64,000 nucleotides of DNA from Chrysaora quinquecirrha (Eukaryota; Cnidaria; Scyphozoa; Semaeostomeae; Pelagiidae), in NCBI GenBank assembly GCA_014526335.1, contig JACTAT010000051.1, positions 1,030,502-1,094,501 on the forward strand, written 5' to 3'. The stretch's first letter is position 1. The number at the start of each line of letters is the position of its first letter. Under the pieces are notes generated by a model, which saw nothing but the letters and a program-made list of their open reading frames with translations, was not told where the DNA came from and searched no databases. This document shows positions 1 to 10,741 of this stretch, in pieces. The translations under genes and the position numbers were made by a program.

Positions 1-94
1 ATGAAGTCCGATAAGTTAGACTGACCAATCAGAACGCTATAGATTGCCAATTTTATGTGGAGTCCACCAAAAATTGGATAAAAAATCCACTTAC

Positions 95-3000
95 CTGATA
101 AGTTTTTGCAGCAAAAAACTGATTCAAATCTTCTGAGAGTTCTTTAACGGAAATTCTATCAGGAGAAGTCGCCTTCTTAGAGAAAGAACCGCTACGCCGT
201 GACTTACTAACGGAATCATGACGCGGAGATTTACCACTTGTATTGCTCACAGAATCATGGCGCGGTGATTTACCGCTCGAATGGCTGCCTGAATCACGAC
301 GAGGAGATTTTCCGCCTTTAATGCTTACGGACTCATGGTGCGGTGATTTTGAGGAGGAAGATCCACGACGCGGTGATATTCCGCTATAACTCCCTGTGCT
401 TTGCGTTCGTTTCCCAAGCCAATTAGAATCTTCATTATCCAAAGTCCGTGCGTCTCCTTGTATTACTTTCTCGGACGAGCTTGAACGAGAGTGACTTTTA
501 GGTCGGGGCAGTGGCTCAGGCGGCGACCGAAAATGAAATTGCCGACTTTCAGCTGAAAAGAAGACAAACGAAATTCATTAGTTAGTGAAAGCAATTTGGC
601 ATGGCACCCGGGGGTGAAGCTGCCCAAGATCAGGGGCGGGGACTTGAGTAGGTGACCAAGCCAAACGTACCCAAGACTGGGGTGGATAATTTGAAAGTAT
701 ACCCAAGACTGGGGGTAACTGTCACAGAGAAATTACTCAAAATTGGGGGGGTCCCACACTCACAAAAACATTTAAAATGCAAAGCACCTAGGTATTAATT
801 CCAGTCAAATTGTGTAGAAGCTCTGAAAAATGTATCTTGCTCAAAAGTACATGAGTAAAACTACAATAACCAAAATAACAGGAACAAAAAACCAGCCAAA
901 TTCTTTAACAAAGTCTAAAGACAGGTTTATCTCCAGCAAAATTAATCATCCAGAGGGCCAGAGTTGGGTCAACATTGTAACTGTTGTTTCCAATTCATGA
1001 TTACTTGCCCTATGTTTACCAATAATATCTGTTATTTTAATAACACAAGTTCTTTTGATACAATTATTTTCTTATCTCCCTCTAAAGAGAAACCTTATCT
1101 GCCACAAAATCAACCTTTCGTCCATTTTGTTAAATGAAAGTGCGGGAAAGCGAAAGCGAGGTGATATGTGATCAAGCGAGGTCAATAGCAAATGGCTCAT
1201 TTTCGAAAGTGACGTTCCAGGGCCCATTTACCTGTTTTTCTGCCAAATGTTCTCACAGCTGATGATTAATAACTACAGACTGATTAATTGATTCTAAAAA
1301 CGAAAACTAGTTTTTATTCAAGGTGAAAGATGATTCTTTCAAAGTGGCCACACTAAAAAAGTGGATTATTTGTTATCTACCTACTTTTGCTGAGACACTA
1401 ACTTGGAGACTAGGCCTTATGGACCTATGCAGTATATGCAGTATACTGGTACTACTTAAAGAAGGAGGAATTGGCTCCAGTCCAGTTTACATTCAGACAA
1501 AAGACTTGAATAAGTTGTAGTAAAAACAAGATATAAATTGATTGAATCAAGGTACAAAGCAGCAATCAATTTGGCCCAATAATTGATGAATCTGTATCCC
1601 TCAAACTGGAAGTGATAGATGTTGTGGCCAAACTGACTCTTGGGATAGAAAGAATCTTCTTAAAAGATTGTACTGTAGTTGAACCGAGTTTATGACCCAA
1701 AACTGGGGGTCGATGGGGATTGATGGAAATTTATGACCCAAAACTGGGGTCCACAAGTCCCGTCCCTTATCTTGGGCAGCTTCACCCCCGGGGCATGGCA
1801 TAGCTAACAGGTAAGTTTTGAAGGGAAAACGTCAATATATAAAGTTATGGAAAATCTTTGAGAAAATGTGCTCTTCAAATCTGATGGGTGAAAAAGGTTC
1901 TGGACCCAGACACCAGTAACAGGTGTTGGGTTTTTTACCAGTCGAACTTAAACACCCCAGGTAAAGCAATTTCCTTGAGGCCAGATGGACGTAGACACCA
2001 TAGTTCTAACGGCATCTTCCACAAAGGCTGCCAATGCCAGAACTAAAATGCTAGCCCAGTGTCGAGATAAATGTCTAGCCTGACTACAGGCATTTAGGTT
2101 AGGAGCGACAGGATTAAGCAAGTCGTGTTTTCATCATTGAAATTCGCATCTACTGTATTGCTAGGCCCATAATTCCACAAATGGGTGAAGGAGCTGATCA
2201 ACTGTTTTTAGGGTTATTGACGAGCAACTTTCCTCTTTCCTTCATTGTAGTAGCTAAAGCATGGTCGACTTATTACTTATTTGCAATACCAAATGTTTAA
2301 AAAGATTGTTCTGTACTCACCGACATTTGATCCATTTGCCGTTAGGTTCGATTTCGAGCGGTCTTGATTGACTGGCTTCAATGCCGAGACAGGTTTTAGA
2401 TCGGCAGGCGACAATGGCATGCCGTTCATTTCAGGACGTTTTGCAGAACTAACCGAAGACAATCGACTGGATCCGATTTTCGCGTTTACAGCAGATTTAG
2501 TTATGCCTTCAGGAGGCTTCTTCGACGCCGGAGACTTCATTTGTTGCATTTTTAAACGCGCGGCTTGTGCTTCATCGTAGTTTTTTCTCAGCTCTTTCTT
2601 TAGTTCATCAAGCGTCATTGACGGTATGACGTCATCTTCTTGCGCGGAATTTTCGCCTTCCTTTTCTTCAACAGAATCGTCTTGCATTTTCTTTGTTTTG
2701 ATTTCCATCTCTGGTGTTGGTGGAAAGGAAAGATCTTGCAATGACTGTAAAGAGAAGGAAACTTTCATTTTAGGCAGACCGCTGATATGCACTGGGAGAA
2801 TTCACGTAGCAAACAACCGAAGCTTTTGTTAAACGCAGACCATATATACAAACATATACGCACCCTTGACTTCCACGTGAAAGGGCCAGAAAAGCCATCT
2901 TGTCCGTCAAACTCCTAGAATAGAGTGAATCCATTAGCAATTCAATTCAAAAAATCTGTTTTTAATTAAGTGAACAAAGAATATCTCATTTTTCCGATCT

Positions 3001-4656
3001 CCCAATTCCATTTCCCAATTCAATTCAATTTCGATTAATATCGATTTCGGCTTTTGAGGATCTTTTCGCCAGGGTTAATGTTTTGTTTAACACGATAGCG
3101 AAGCGCTTGATAAAGCTACAAACAAAAAATTAGGACATGGCACTCTACCAAATATGCAGCAGTTGCCTTATGAAGTATTTTAGACAGCAAGAAAAACTAT
3201 GTGGATGAAGAATCGGGGTAACTGCTTTCCTGCCCCTTAACCCATTTAAATGCGCCTCTGATTATTACACTACTTCTCTCAAAATTGAATACTCGAAATG
3301 GAAAATATGCAAGAAATTTTCTGAACATGTTGTTGAGAAATTTGGAGGTTTTTAGGCATTCTAGCGGTTGCTAAGGGTTGAAAGAAATCCGAATTATCTA
3401 ATAACCACGAGAATCGTATTATTCTTAACCATTTAATAAGAATAAAGATGATCAAGCCTGTAGAATTGTGACAAACCAATATCTTAAATTTTCGCTCGTC
3501 AAAAAATGGATACAGAACTGGGACTTCGAAATCTTGAAATTTTTAGACCGGGCAGGGGCGCCGGAGGCACGGGGGCAGCGGGGGCAGCTGCCCCCCTTGC
3601 CCTCGGAAAAATTGACAAATTCTTATATTTCCCTATTGTATTGCCCCAAAATTGTTGCTTCTGCCCCCGCCGCTCTGCATTGCTTCCGGCGCCCTTGAGA
3701 CCGGGACGGCAATTAGGAAAAATATATGAACATAAGTGAAACATAATTGAACACTACACTACATTAAACAGGCGTGGAAGGAGGGGTTAGAGATAAAATT
3801 TCTTCATGCTGACCCCCTACTATCCCCTGCTTTAGGTATTAGGGGAAACTGTAAAGGCAAACGAGTCAAAACGCGTAACGTGTCGACAGGGCGTGGTCAT
3901 TTGATCAGCGTTGCCTCGTTCTGAAAGCCTTGGATAAGTGCAGTGCAATGCAATTCAATTCAAGAAGAAGATCCAATCCCATTGTCCAATCTAAGACGCA
4001 TTACATTCCAGAGATCATGCAAAAACACTACCTAAGGGACTTCCTACTGCCCTGTAGAGTGTACAGTGCAGTTTTTTCGTAATTCTAGCAAAATTATATA
4101 ATTCAAAATTGTCGAAAACGGAATATTTATAACCAATTTTTGGTCAAAGACTTACACACGGGATTTTTCCATGAGAAAATCAAAATTCAAACACCAAACA
4201 CATCATTAATTTTCGTCTTGAAATCACTAAGGAAATAGTTTTCTTTCGTGACACACAGCACAGCTACTTTTTACTTACCGTTAGAGATTGAAGGCTATCT
4301 CTTCTTGATTTCGTTTTCAGTTTTGACTTTGGTAGCAAGCTGTTTGCTTGTTCTGAGGGATCATTATTCATGCTTGACTCTGTGCTCTGTCCAATATGAT
4401 TGTTTATGAAATGTTTGTTGAGAGTCTTGTCCAATTCTTCCTGTGTCATTTTATTCCAACCAGATCTTCCAATACGACAGAGAACTTCACGTTGAACTTC
4501 CACTATCTGACGACATAGGCCATTCAAAGAACTAAAATAACCCATATATTCGTTGAGGAGAAACATGGCTTTGGTTGCTCGAAATTCCGGACTGTACTCA
4601 GTGTTTTGAACAGAGCTTGCTGCCAGTGTTGAGCTAACTTTAGGCTTCTTCCCCAT
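95..4656 (-). CDS. DUF4706/C1orf198-like protein, 5' three exons (gene continues off the left edge)
   Basis: Three exons join in phase: 4656-4279 (starts ATG, ends phase 0), 2744-2321 (ends phase 1) and 552-95 (ends phase 0 at CAG|GTAAGT). Exon 1 carries the only domain-like part, a block around GYFSSLNGLCRQIVEVQ then SGWNKMTQEELDKTLN, whose FSSL, basic/acidic helix and single Trp resemble the DUF4706 domain of vertebrate C1orf198. That assignment is from memory of the family and is moderate. Exon 2 is acidic and lysine-rich with a short helical stretch near TLDELKKELRKNYDEAQAAR. Exon 3 is disordered and has four to five degenerate copies of a SGKSPRHDSVS repeat, which look like Ser/Thr kinase sites. 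The cellular function of the family is unknown to me. The downstream exon(s) lie outside the window. The introns hold transposon-like repeats (599-1801, 3550-3697). Confidence 0.72.
599..1801. mobile_element. 1.2-kb non-autonomous DNA transposon-like element with about 47-bp terminal inverted repeats
   Basis: The left end contains CCCGGGGGTGAAGCTGCCCA and then GGGGCGGGGACTTG. The same run is found in reverse complement at the right end (about 1749-1800), with few mismatches. Several CCCAAGACTGGGG / CCAAAACTGGGG submotifs repeat inside both ends. No transposase-like reading frame is visible. It sits in the intron between exons 2 and 3 of the DUF4706-like gene. The family is unidentified. Confidence 0.65.
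3550..3697. mobile_element. Short GC-rich MITE-like element with inverted ends
   Basis: The left end has GGGGCGCCGGAGGCACG and the right end is its inverse (AAGGGCGCCGGAAGCA in reverse complement). Between them lie G/C-rich runs (GGGGGCAGC; GCTGCCCCC) that pair with each other. It lies in an intron of the DUF4706-like gene. The small reading frames across it on both strands are by-products of its base composition. Confidence 0.55.
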
Positions 4657-5521
4657 CGTTAATCTTCTACCGGTGAATAAATATCAAACAAGTTGTAATA
4701 GGAAACAAGCAATGTTCTTAGATTTCCTTTACTTCGCTTGTGGTTTTCCTCTTTGCAAAGAAATTTGAAATGCTCGAGACAGCTTTTTCACTACGAAATC
4801 TTAGCATGTTCACCTTTGTAATACAAATTGTCGAGAAACAATGGAAGGTAGAAAGCGTTATTGTCATTAGCAAAGCCGACATAAGAAGCGAGATTTCCCA
4901 ATTAGAATTCACTTTTGGGTATTTATTAACAAACTTGGCGGGGGTAAATGCGTTTTTGTTATCATTTGTAACGCAGATTACAGCTCAAGTGTTAGCTAAT
5001 TGGAAACCTATACACTGAGTGTTGCCAAAATGATCACAAATGAAACCTACAAAATTGTACATTTCGTTTTGTTTACAGTTTTCCGCCAACCGAATGATCC
5101 TTCCAGCGATCAGACAAATCAACACAAGGAAGTTTTGTTGGATATCATCCAATAAACTTAATGGAATAAACCAATAAACTTATCCAGATTTGTTTGTTTT
5201 CTTAACCATAGAGAGGTTTCACTGAAAAAAGAAAGGGAGAATTTGAGGGGCAACTTTGGATTTTCTACAAGATTTCCATTTCTGAGATTTCTAGAGCACG
5301 ATTCACCCCTTCATCTAAATCGTAGCCGAATGAGTCTACCATATGCAGCTTATAATTATCACGAGGTCCTCCCCGTCTTTGTTGTACCTTATCAATCATG
5401 ATGATGATGTAATAGAACATCATCTTTAATCCAAGACACACATGGAAAATCACCTGCTTTTAACAAACAATAGAATGCTTAACTCTAAGTCATGTTGGAA
5501 AAGAAAAACCATGACAGCAAC
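4657..5521. other. Upstream region of the DUF4706-like gene; one weak orphan reading frame
   Basis: No confident gene. On the minus strand 5400-5265 reads MIDKVQQRRGGPRDN... to ...EISEMEIL and a stop. Its composition is protein-like (charged, no low complexity) and it could be a last exon or a gene remnant, but I found no partner exon and no recognisable domain. Confidence 0.3.
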
Positions 5522-5529
5522 GGCAAACC

Positions 5530-5745
5530 GGAAAAGTGGGACCCGGGACCATCAGGTGGGACCATGGGACCCGGGACCCGGGACCATTAAAGGTGGGACC
5601 ATTAGGGTGGGACCATTAAGGTGGGACCATGGGACCCGGGACCCGGGACCATTAAAAGTGGGACCATTAGGGTGGGACCATTAAGGTGGGACCATGGGAC
5701 CCGGGACCCGGGACCATTAAGGTGGGACCATCAAGGTAAGACCAT
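5530..5745 (+). repeat. GGGACC-rich tandem array, left arm
   Basis: Repeated GGGACCATTAAGGTGGGACC and GGGACCCGGGACCC words form a higher-order unit of about 75 bp. The CCCGGG centres make each unit locally palindromic. Confidence 0.85.
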
Positions 5746-6350
5746 TAATATTTTATTTGCTATAGTCATGATTTGGTAGTCTTACTATTTGAAATAAGGA
5801 CATCTAACAGGGGCGTCGTTGCTCTAAGAATAGAGCAATACTATTTACGATACTACATTATTGCCGTAGCCGATTGTTATCGCAAAATGCTCCTCCATCA
5901 GGATGTAGACCCTCATACTAGGCGGCTTCTTGACCCCGATGAAAAATTCAACAAAATTTGTAGTTTATTGATATTTTTATGGGCTTTACGAATGTCACTC
6001 TGGAAGGGGCCCCCGGAAAGACCTGGCGAAAAAGCCTCTGATATCTGATTAAATGATTTCTACAAAAATTCCAAAGTGTATTGGAGACATCTCACCCCCA
6101 TACAGTATAATAAGGCAACTTTGCCTAAGTAAAGGTTAAGAATTTTATGGGGATTGTTTTGAATATTCCAAATTACATTTTAGCTTCTTACCCATTGATT
6201 CCCTTTGTTTGTCTTAATTTTCTACAATTATAGTTGCCGTGATCATGCGTACGCTACAAAGGTCACATTCTTAGGATTGGTTTCAGTTTTGTGGTTTCGT
6301 TACTTTCATGGCATAGGTTGTTCTGTTGATTTGGGTACAACTCAATCAAG

Positions 6351-6450
6351 ATGTTCCTGCCACCAACCTTGCCAAAAAGAAGTAAGCAAATTTTTGCCCA
6401 AGAACTTCCGAAGTTCAAACTCAGCGATGTAACTGATTTGAAGATAATTG
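6351..6450 (+). pseudogene. Captured exon of a protein-kinase-like gene, left arm
   Basis: An ATG-initiated 100-nt frame (MFLPPTLPKRSKQ ... ELPKFKLSDVTDLKIIG) ends at a perfect donor, ATTG|GTGAGT. The ending 'DVTDLKIIG' immediately before a phase-1 splice is typical of the start of a kinase domain, just before the glycine-rich loop. No downstream kinase exon exists in the arm, so this is a gene fragment carried by the element. Start choice: first ATG after an in-frame stop, so the fragment could begin earlier as untranslated leader. Confidence 0.5.
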
Positions 6451-7029
6451 GTGAGTACAAATTGCTATGATTTTAAGCTCCGCAATTTTTTTGCTAAGAA
6501 ACAAGATTTGACTCGACATTGAGACAGCCGTTGGTTGCGCTGCGCAAAGAAATGTCTGTACTTCTTATTCCATTTGGTAAATCTCTTATTTGAAGGGTAA
6601 AACGAAGTAGGGGTGCATAACTTCGTATCCGTTACTCAAATGCAAGACATGCCTTACAATATTTTGCTCCATTTTCGATGGTCTTTCATATGGTATACTG
6701 AAATTTACCAAAAATGTCCCAAGTGCCAAAATATCCGCAATAGTATATTTAAGTAATGGCAACAATAAAATTTTCGGTTGCCCAGTTTGCTAGTTGGTAA
6801 CAGTAATTTCCCTGTCTACTAGGATCAATTTTGCTCTAAGATGTGGAAGAGTTTCATAATATTGAGCACAATAATGGAGCATAATACAGTGTCGTAAAGA
6901 GTTTCTTAACTTCACAGTGAGTTTCTTAGGGTTTTTATACTAGAAATGAGTGAATTTATGCCATTATTCATTAAAAACTAACAGTAACTGTAGTCTGCGC
7001 ATGTTTGCATGTCCACCCTAGGTAATGTC

Positions 7030-7725
7030 TGCGCAGTATTGTGGAGGATGTGCAGTAATGTGGAGGGATTTTCGCAGTAATGTGGAGGGTGTTCAGTAAT
7101 GTGGAGGGATATCATCAGTAAGGTGGAGGGATTTTTGCAGTAATGTGGAGGATGTTCAGTAATGTGGAGGGCTATCTTTCAGTAATGTGGAGGGTGCGCA
7201 GTAATGTGGAGGCTATCTTTCAGTAATGTGGAGGATATCATCAGTAATGTGGCGGTTGCGGAGTAATGTGGAGGCTATCTTGAAGTAATGTGGAGGGCTA
7301 TCATAAGTAACGTGGAGGCTATCTTTCAGTAACGTGGAGGATGTTCAGTAATGTGGAGGACTATCTTTCCGTAATGTGGTGGCTGCGGAGTATTGTGGAG
7401 GGCTATCTTAAAGTAATGTGGAGGCTATCATCAGTGATGTGGAGGATATCATCAGTAATGTGGTGGTTGCGGAGTAATGTGGAGGCTATCTTGAAGTAAT
7501 GTGGAGGGCTATCATCAGTAACGTGGAGGCTATCTTTCAGTAACGTGGAGGATGTTCAGTAATGTGGAGGACTATCTTTCCGTAATGTGGTGGCTGCGGA
7601 GTATTGTGGAGGGCTATCTTAAAGTAATGTGGAGGGCTATCATCAGTGATGTGGAGGGATATCATCAATAATGTGGTGGTTGCGGAGTAATTTGGAGGGC
7701 TATCTTGAAGTAATGTGGAGGGCCC
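7030..7725 (+). repeat. GTAATGTGGAGG minisatellite, left arm
   Basis: Dozens of units of about 20-26 bp with the core CAGTAATGTGGAGG(G) followed by variable ATATCATC, CTATCTTT or ATGTT. A longer block with GTGGTGGTTGCGGAGTAATG repeats about every 240 bp, indicating higher-order amplification. Confidence 0.9.
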
Positions 7726-8457
7726 GAGTAATCAAGAAGCACTCTCGTAGCGGTTGCCGAGAATTTTCGTTTTTTAAACGATTCTCATTGACAAGAAATG
7801 CAATTCGGAAGCTAAACCGTGCGTTTTTTAGCCACGAGAACCTTCACACTGCTTTAATATTTCATCATATAAGTGTAAGAATCACAGTTTTGGTTCATTT
7901 GCGTAAAATGTCTAATACATATATATTAACGTAACGTATATGAACCATAATACATATATATATAACGTAATACTGCTTGTTTGCCTTACTTTGTTCAACC
8001 CTTTTCGTGTGGACATCGTGATAGCAGCAGAGCGTATTCACATTCGTTTTTGTTTCGAAGCCCTCCTACAGGTAGCATCTATTTTTGCAAACCCAAAAAC
8101 TTTAATTGACGTTATGAACAGAAAAGATAAATATTGCTATTTAGTTTGTGACCTTTCTGTTTGATTAGTGTCAAATGATAACCACAACGACATGAATGAA
8201 ATATTACGTGAATAAACTTGCTATTAGACTGAGGAAGAGAGACAAAATAAATTGCCACTGATTCATGTACAGATCAGTTTATCGCTCAACTCATTGTATC
8301 TTCGTTTGTAAAAAAGAACAATGTTTTCTTCTTCGAATTTATATTCATATATTAGATGATTCATATCATATGTTAGATATATTTTATTCATGTTTTGTTA
8401 ATATATATGTATTAGACATTTTACGCAAATGAACCAAAACTGTGATTCTTACACTTA

Positions 8458-8848
8458 CACACTTTTTTTTGATAAGAATACAGTCTATAAGAATATTCAG
8501 GCTCAAAATTGCTGAAATTTAAGAATTATTTAAGAATAATCTGAGGCTCAAGCTTGACGAGGATCATTCTTATTTCTCTGCGTTTTTTACACTGCACAAT
8601 AAGTGTGATTGTCAGGCAACTGTATTTGTTTTGAAATGCATACATTCTGTCTGACTCTTTGATACAGTAACTCTTTTTATTAATAAAATAACAAATGACA
8701 AAGATTTGACTTATTTCTCTTGATCTTCAGGCCAATTTACAACATTGATGATTAAGAATAATTTAAGAATATTTTCAGGCTCAAAATCGAATAAGCTTAA
8801 GAATAATCGAGACTCGGCAAAAAATAAGGTATTCTTATAAAAAAAATG
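8458..8848. mobile_element. TATAAGAATA-family MITE inserted in the right arm
   Basis: Left end CACACTTTTTTTTGATAAG, right end inverse (ATTCTTATAAAAAAAATG), flanked by TA at 8456-8457 and 8849-8850. Removing the element and one TA joins the flanks into a sequence that matches the uninterrupted left arm around 7860-7880, so the left arm is the empty site. Contains the family words GAATATTCAGGCTCAAAAT and TTAAGAATAAT. TA duplication and T-rich ends fit a Tc1/mariner-type MITE. Confidence 0.85.
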
Positions 8849-8995
8849 TATATGATGAAATATTAAAGCAGTGCGAAGGTTCTCGTGGCTAAAAAACGCA
8901 CGGTTTAGCTTCCGAATTGCATTTCTTGTCAATGAGAATCGTTTAAAAAACGAAAATTCTCGGCAACCGCTACGAGAGTGCTTCTTGATTACTCG

Positions 8996-9243
8996 GGCCC
9001 TCCACATTACTTCAAGATAGCCCTCCAAATTACTCCGCAACCACCACATTATTGATGATATCCCTCCACATCACTGATGATAGCCCTCCACATTACTTTA
9101 AGATAGCCCTCCACAATACTCCGCAGCCACCACATTACGGAAAGATAGTCCTCCACATTACTGAACATCCTCCACGTTACTGAAAGATAGCCCTCCACGT
9201 TACTGATGATAGCCCTCCACATTACTTCAAGATAGCCCTCCAC
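8996..9243 (-). repeat. GTAATGTGGAGG minisatellite, right arm
   Basis: Inverse-orientation counterpart of the 7030-7725 array but only about a third as long: one higher-order block instead of about three. Confidence 0.9.
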
Positions 9244-9747
9244 AGGACATGCAAACATGCGCAGACTACAGTTACTGTTAGTTTTAATGAATAATGGCAT
9301 AAATTCACTCATTTCTTGTATAAAACCCAAAGAAACTCATTGTGAAGTTAAGAAACTCTTTACGACACTGTATTATTCTCCATTATTGTACTCAAAACTC
9401 TTCCACATGTTTAAGAGCAAAATTGATCCTAGTAGACAGGGAAATTACTGTTACCAACTAGCAAACTGGGCAACCGAAAATTTTATTGTTGTCATTACTC
9501 AAATATACTATTGCGGATATTTTGGCACTTGGGACATTTTGTACATACGAAGTTATGCACATTTGAGTAACGATACGATATGCACCCCTACTTCGTTTTA
9601 CCCTTCTAATAAGAGATTTACCAAATGGAATAAGAAGTACAGACATTTCTTTGCGCAGCGCAACCAACGGCTGTCTCAATGTCGAGTCAAATCTTGTTTC
9701 TTAGCAAAAAAATTGCGGAGCTTAAAATCATAGCAATTTGTACTCAC

Positions 9748-9847
9748 CAATTATCTTCAAATCAGTTACATCGCTGAGTTTGAACTTCGGAAGTTCTTGG
9801 GCAAAAATTTGCTTACTTCTTTTTGGCAAGGTTGGTGGCAGGAACAT
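9748..9847 (-). pseudogene. Captured exon of a protein-kinase-like gene, right arm
   Basis: Same 100-nt frame and donor site as at 6351-6450, in inverse orientation and identical in translation. Retention of an intact frame and splice donor in both arms shows recent formation or gene conversion between arms. Confidence 0.5.
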
Positions 9848-10449
9848 CTTGATTGAGTTGTACCCAAATCAACAGAACAACCTATGCCATGAAAGTAACG
9901 AAACCACAAAACTGAAACCAATCCTAAGAATGTGACCTTTGTAGCGTACGCATGATCACGGCAACTATAATTGTAGAAAATTAAGACAAACAAAGGGAAT
10001 CAATGGGTAAGAAGCTAAAATGTAATTTGGAATATTCAAAACAATCCCCATAAAATTCTTAACCTTTACTTAGGCAAAGTTGCCTTATTATACTGTATGG
10101 GGGTGAGATGTCTCCAATACACTTTGGAATTTTTGTAGAAATCATTTAATCAGATATCAGAGGCTTTTTCGCCAGGTCTTTCCGGGGGCCCCTTCCAGAG
10201 TGACATTCGTAAAGCCCATAAAATATCAATAAACTACAAATTTTGTTGAATTTTTCATCGGGGTCAAGAAGCCGCCTAGTATGAGGGTCTACATCCTGAT
10301 GGAGGAGCATTTTGCGATAACGATCGGCTACGGCAATAATGTAGTATTGTAAATAGTATTGCTCTATTCTTAGAGCAACGACGCCCCTGTTAGATGTCCT
10401 TATTTCAAATAGTAAGACTACCAAATCATGACTATAGCAAATAAAATAT

Positions 10450-10735
10450 TAATGGTCTTACCTTGATGGTCCCACCTTAATGGTCCCGGGTCCCGGGTCC
10501 CATGGTCCCACCTTAATGGTCCCGCCCTAATGGTCCCACTTTTAATGGTCCCGGGTTCCGGGTCCCATGGTCCCACCTTCATGGTCCCACCCTAATGGTC
10601 CCACCTTTAATGGTCCCGGGTCCCGGGTCCCATGGTCCCACCTTAATGGTCCCACCCTAATGGTCCCACCTTAAATGGTTCCGGGGTCCCGGGTCCCATG
10701 GTCCCACCTGATGGTCCCGGGTCCCACTTTTCCGG
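10450..10735 (-). repeat. GGGACC-rich tandem array, right arm (inverted copy)
   Basis: Reverse complement of the 5530-5745 array, with about one more higher-order unit (about 285 bp against 216 bp) and scattered substitutions, so the two arrays have changed copy number independently. Confidence 0.85.
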
Positions 10736-10741
10736 TTTGCC

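Larger units (their letters stand above)
5522..10741. mobile_element. Long inverted-repeat (foldback-type) element, arms 5522-7930 and 8398-10741
   Basis: The plus strand of the left arm matches the reverse complement of the right arm almost base for base outside the tandem arrays. Small reading frames such as the one at 6205-6432 recur with identical translation at 9993-9766. From the outside in, each arm carries a GGGACC-rich array, about 1.3 kb of unique sequence with a captured kinase-type exon, a GTAATGTGGAGG minisatellite, a short unique block and an AT-rich inner end. Arm lengths differ mainly because the minisatellite is about 700 bp on the left and about 245 bp on the right, and because a MITE sits in the right arm. 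The spacer (7931-8397) has one small reading frame (7940-8164) with no recognised domain. No transposase is visible. The architecture resembles foldback elements; a segmental inverted duplication is the alternative. Confidence 0.75.

Noticed and set aside
3499..3744. Overlapping Gly/Ala/Pro-rich frames on both strands
   Set aside because: Artefact of a GC-rich MITE in an intron.
5522..10741. CRISPR-like array (regular repeats near 7030-7725)
   Set aside because: Units are variable in length without unique spacers, the host is a eukaryote and no cas genes exist; it is a minisatellite.
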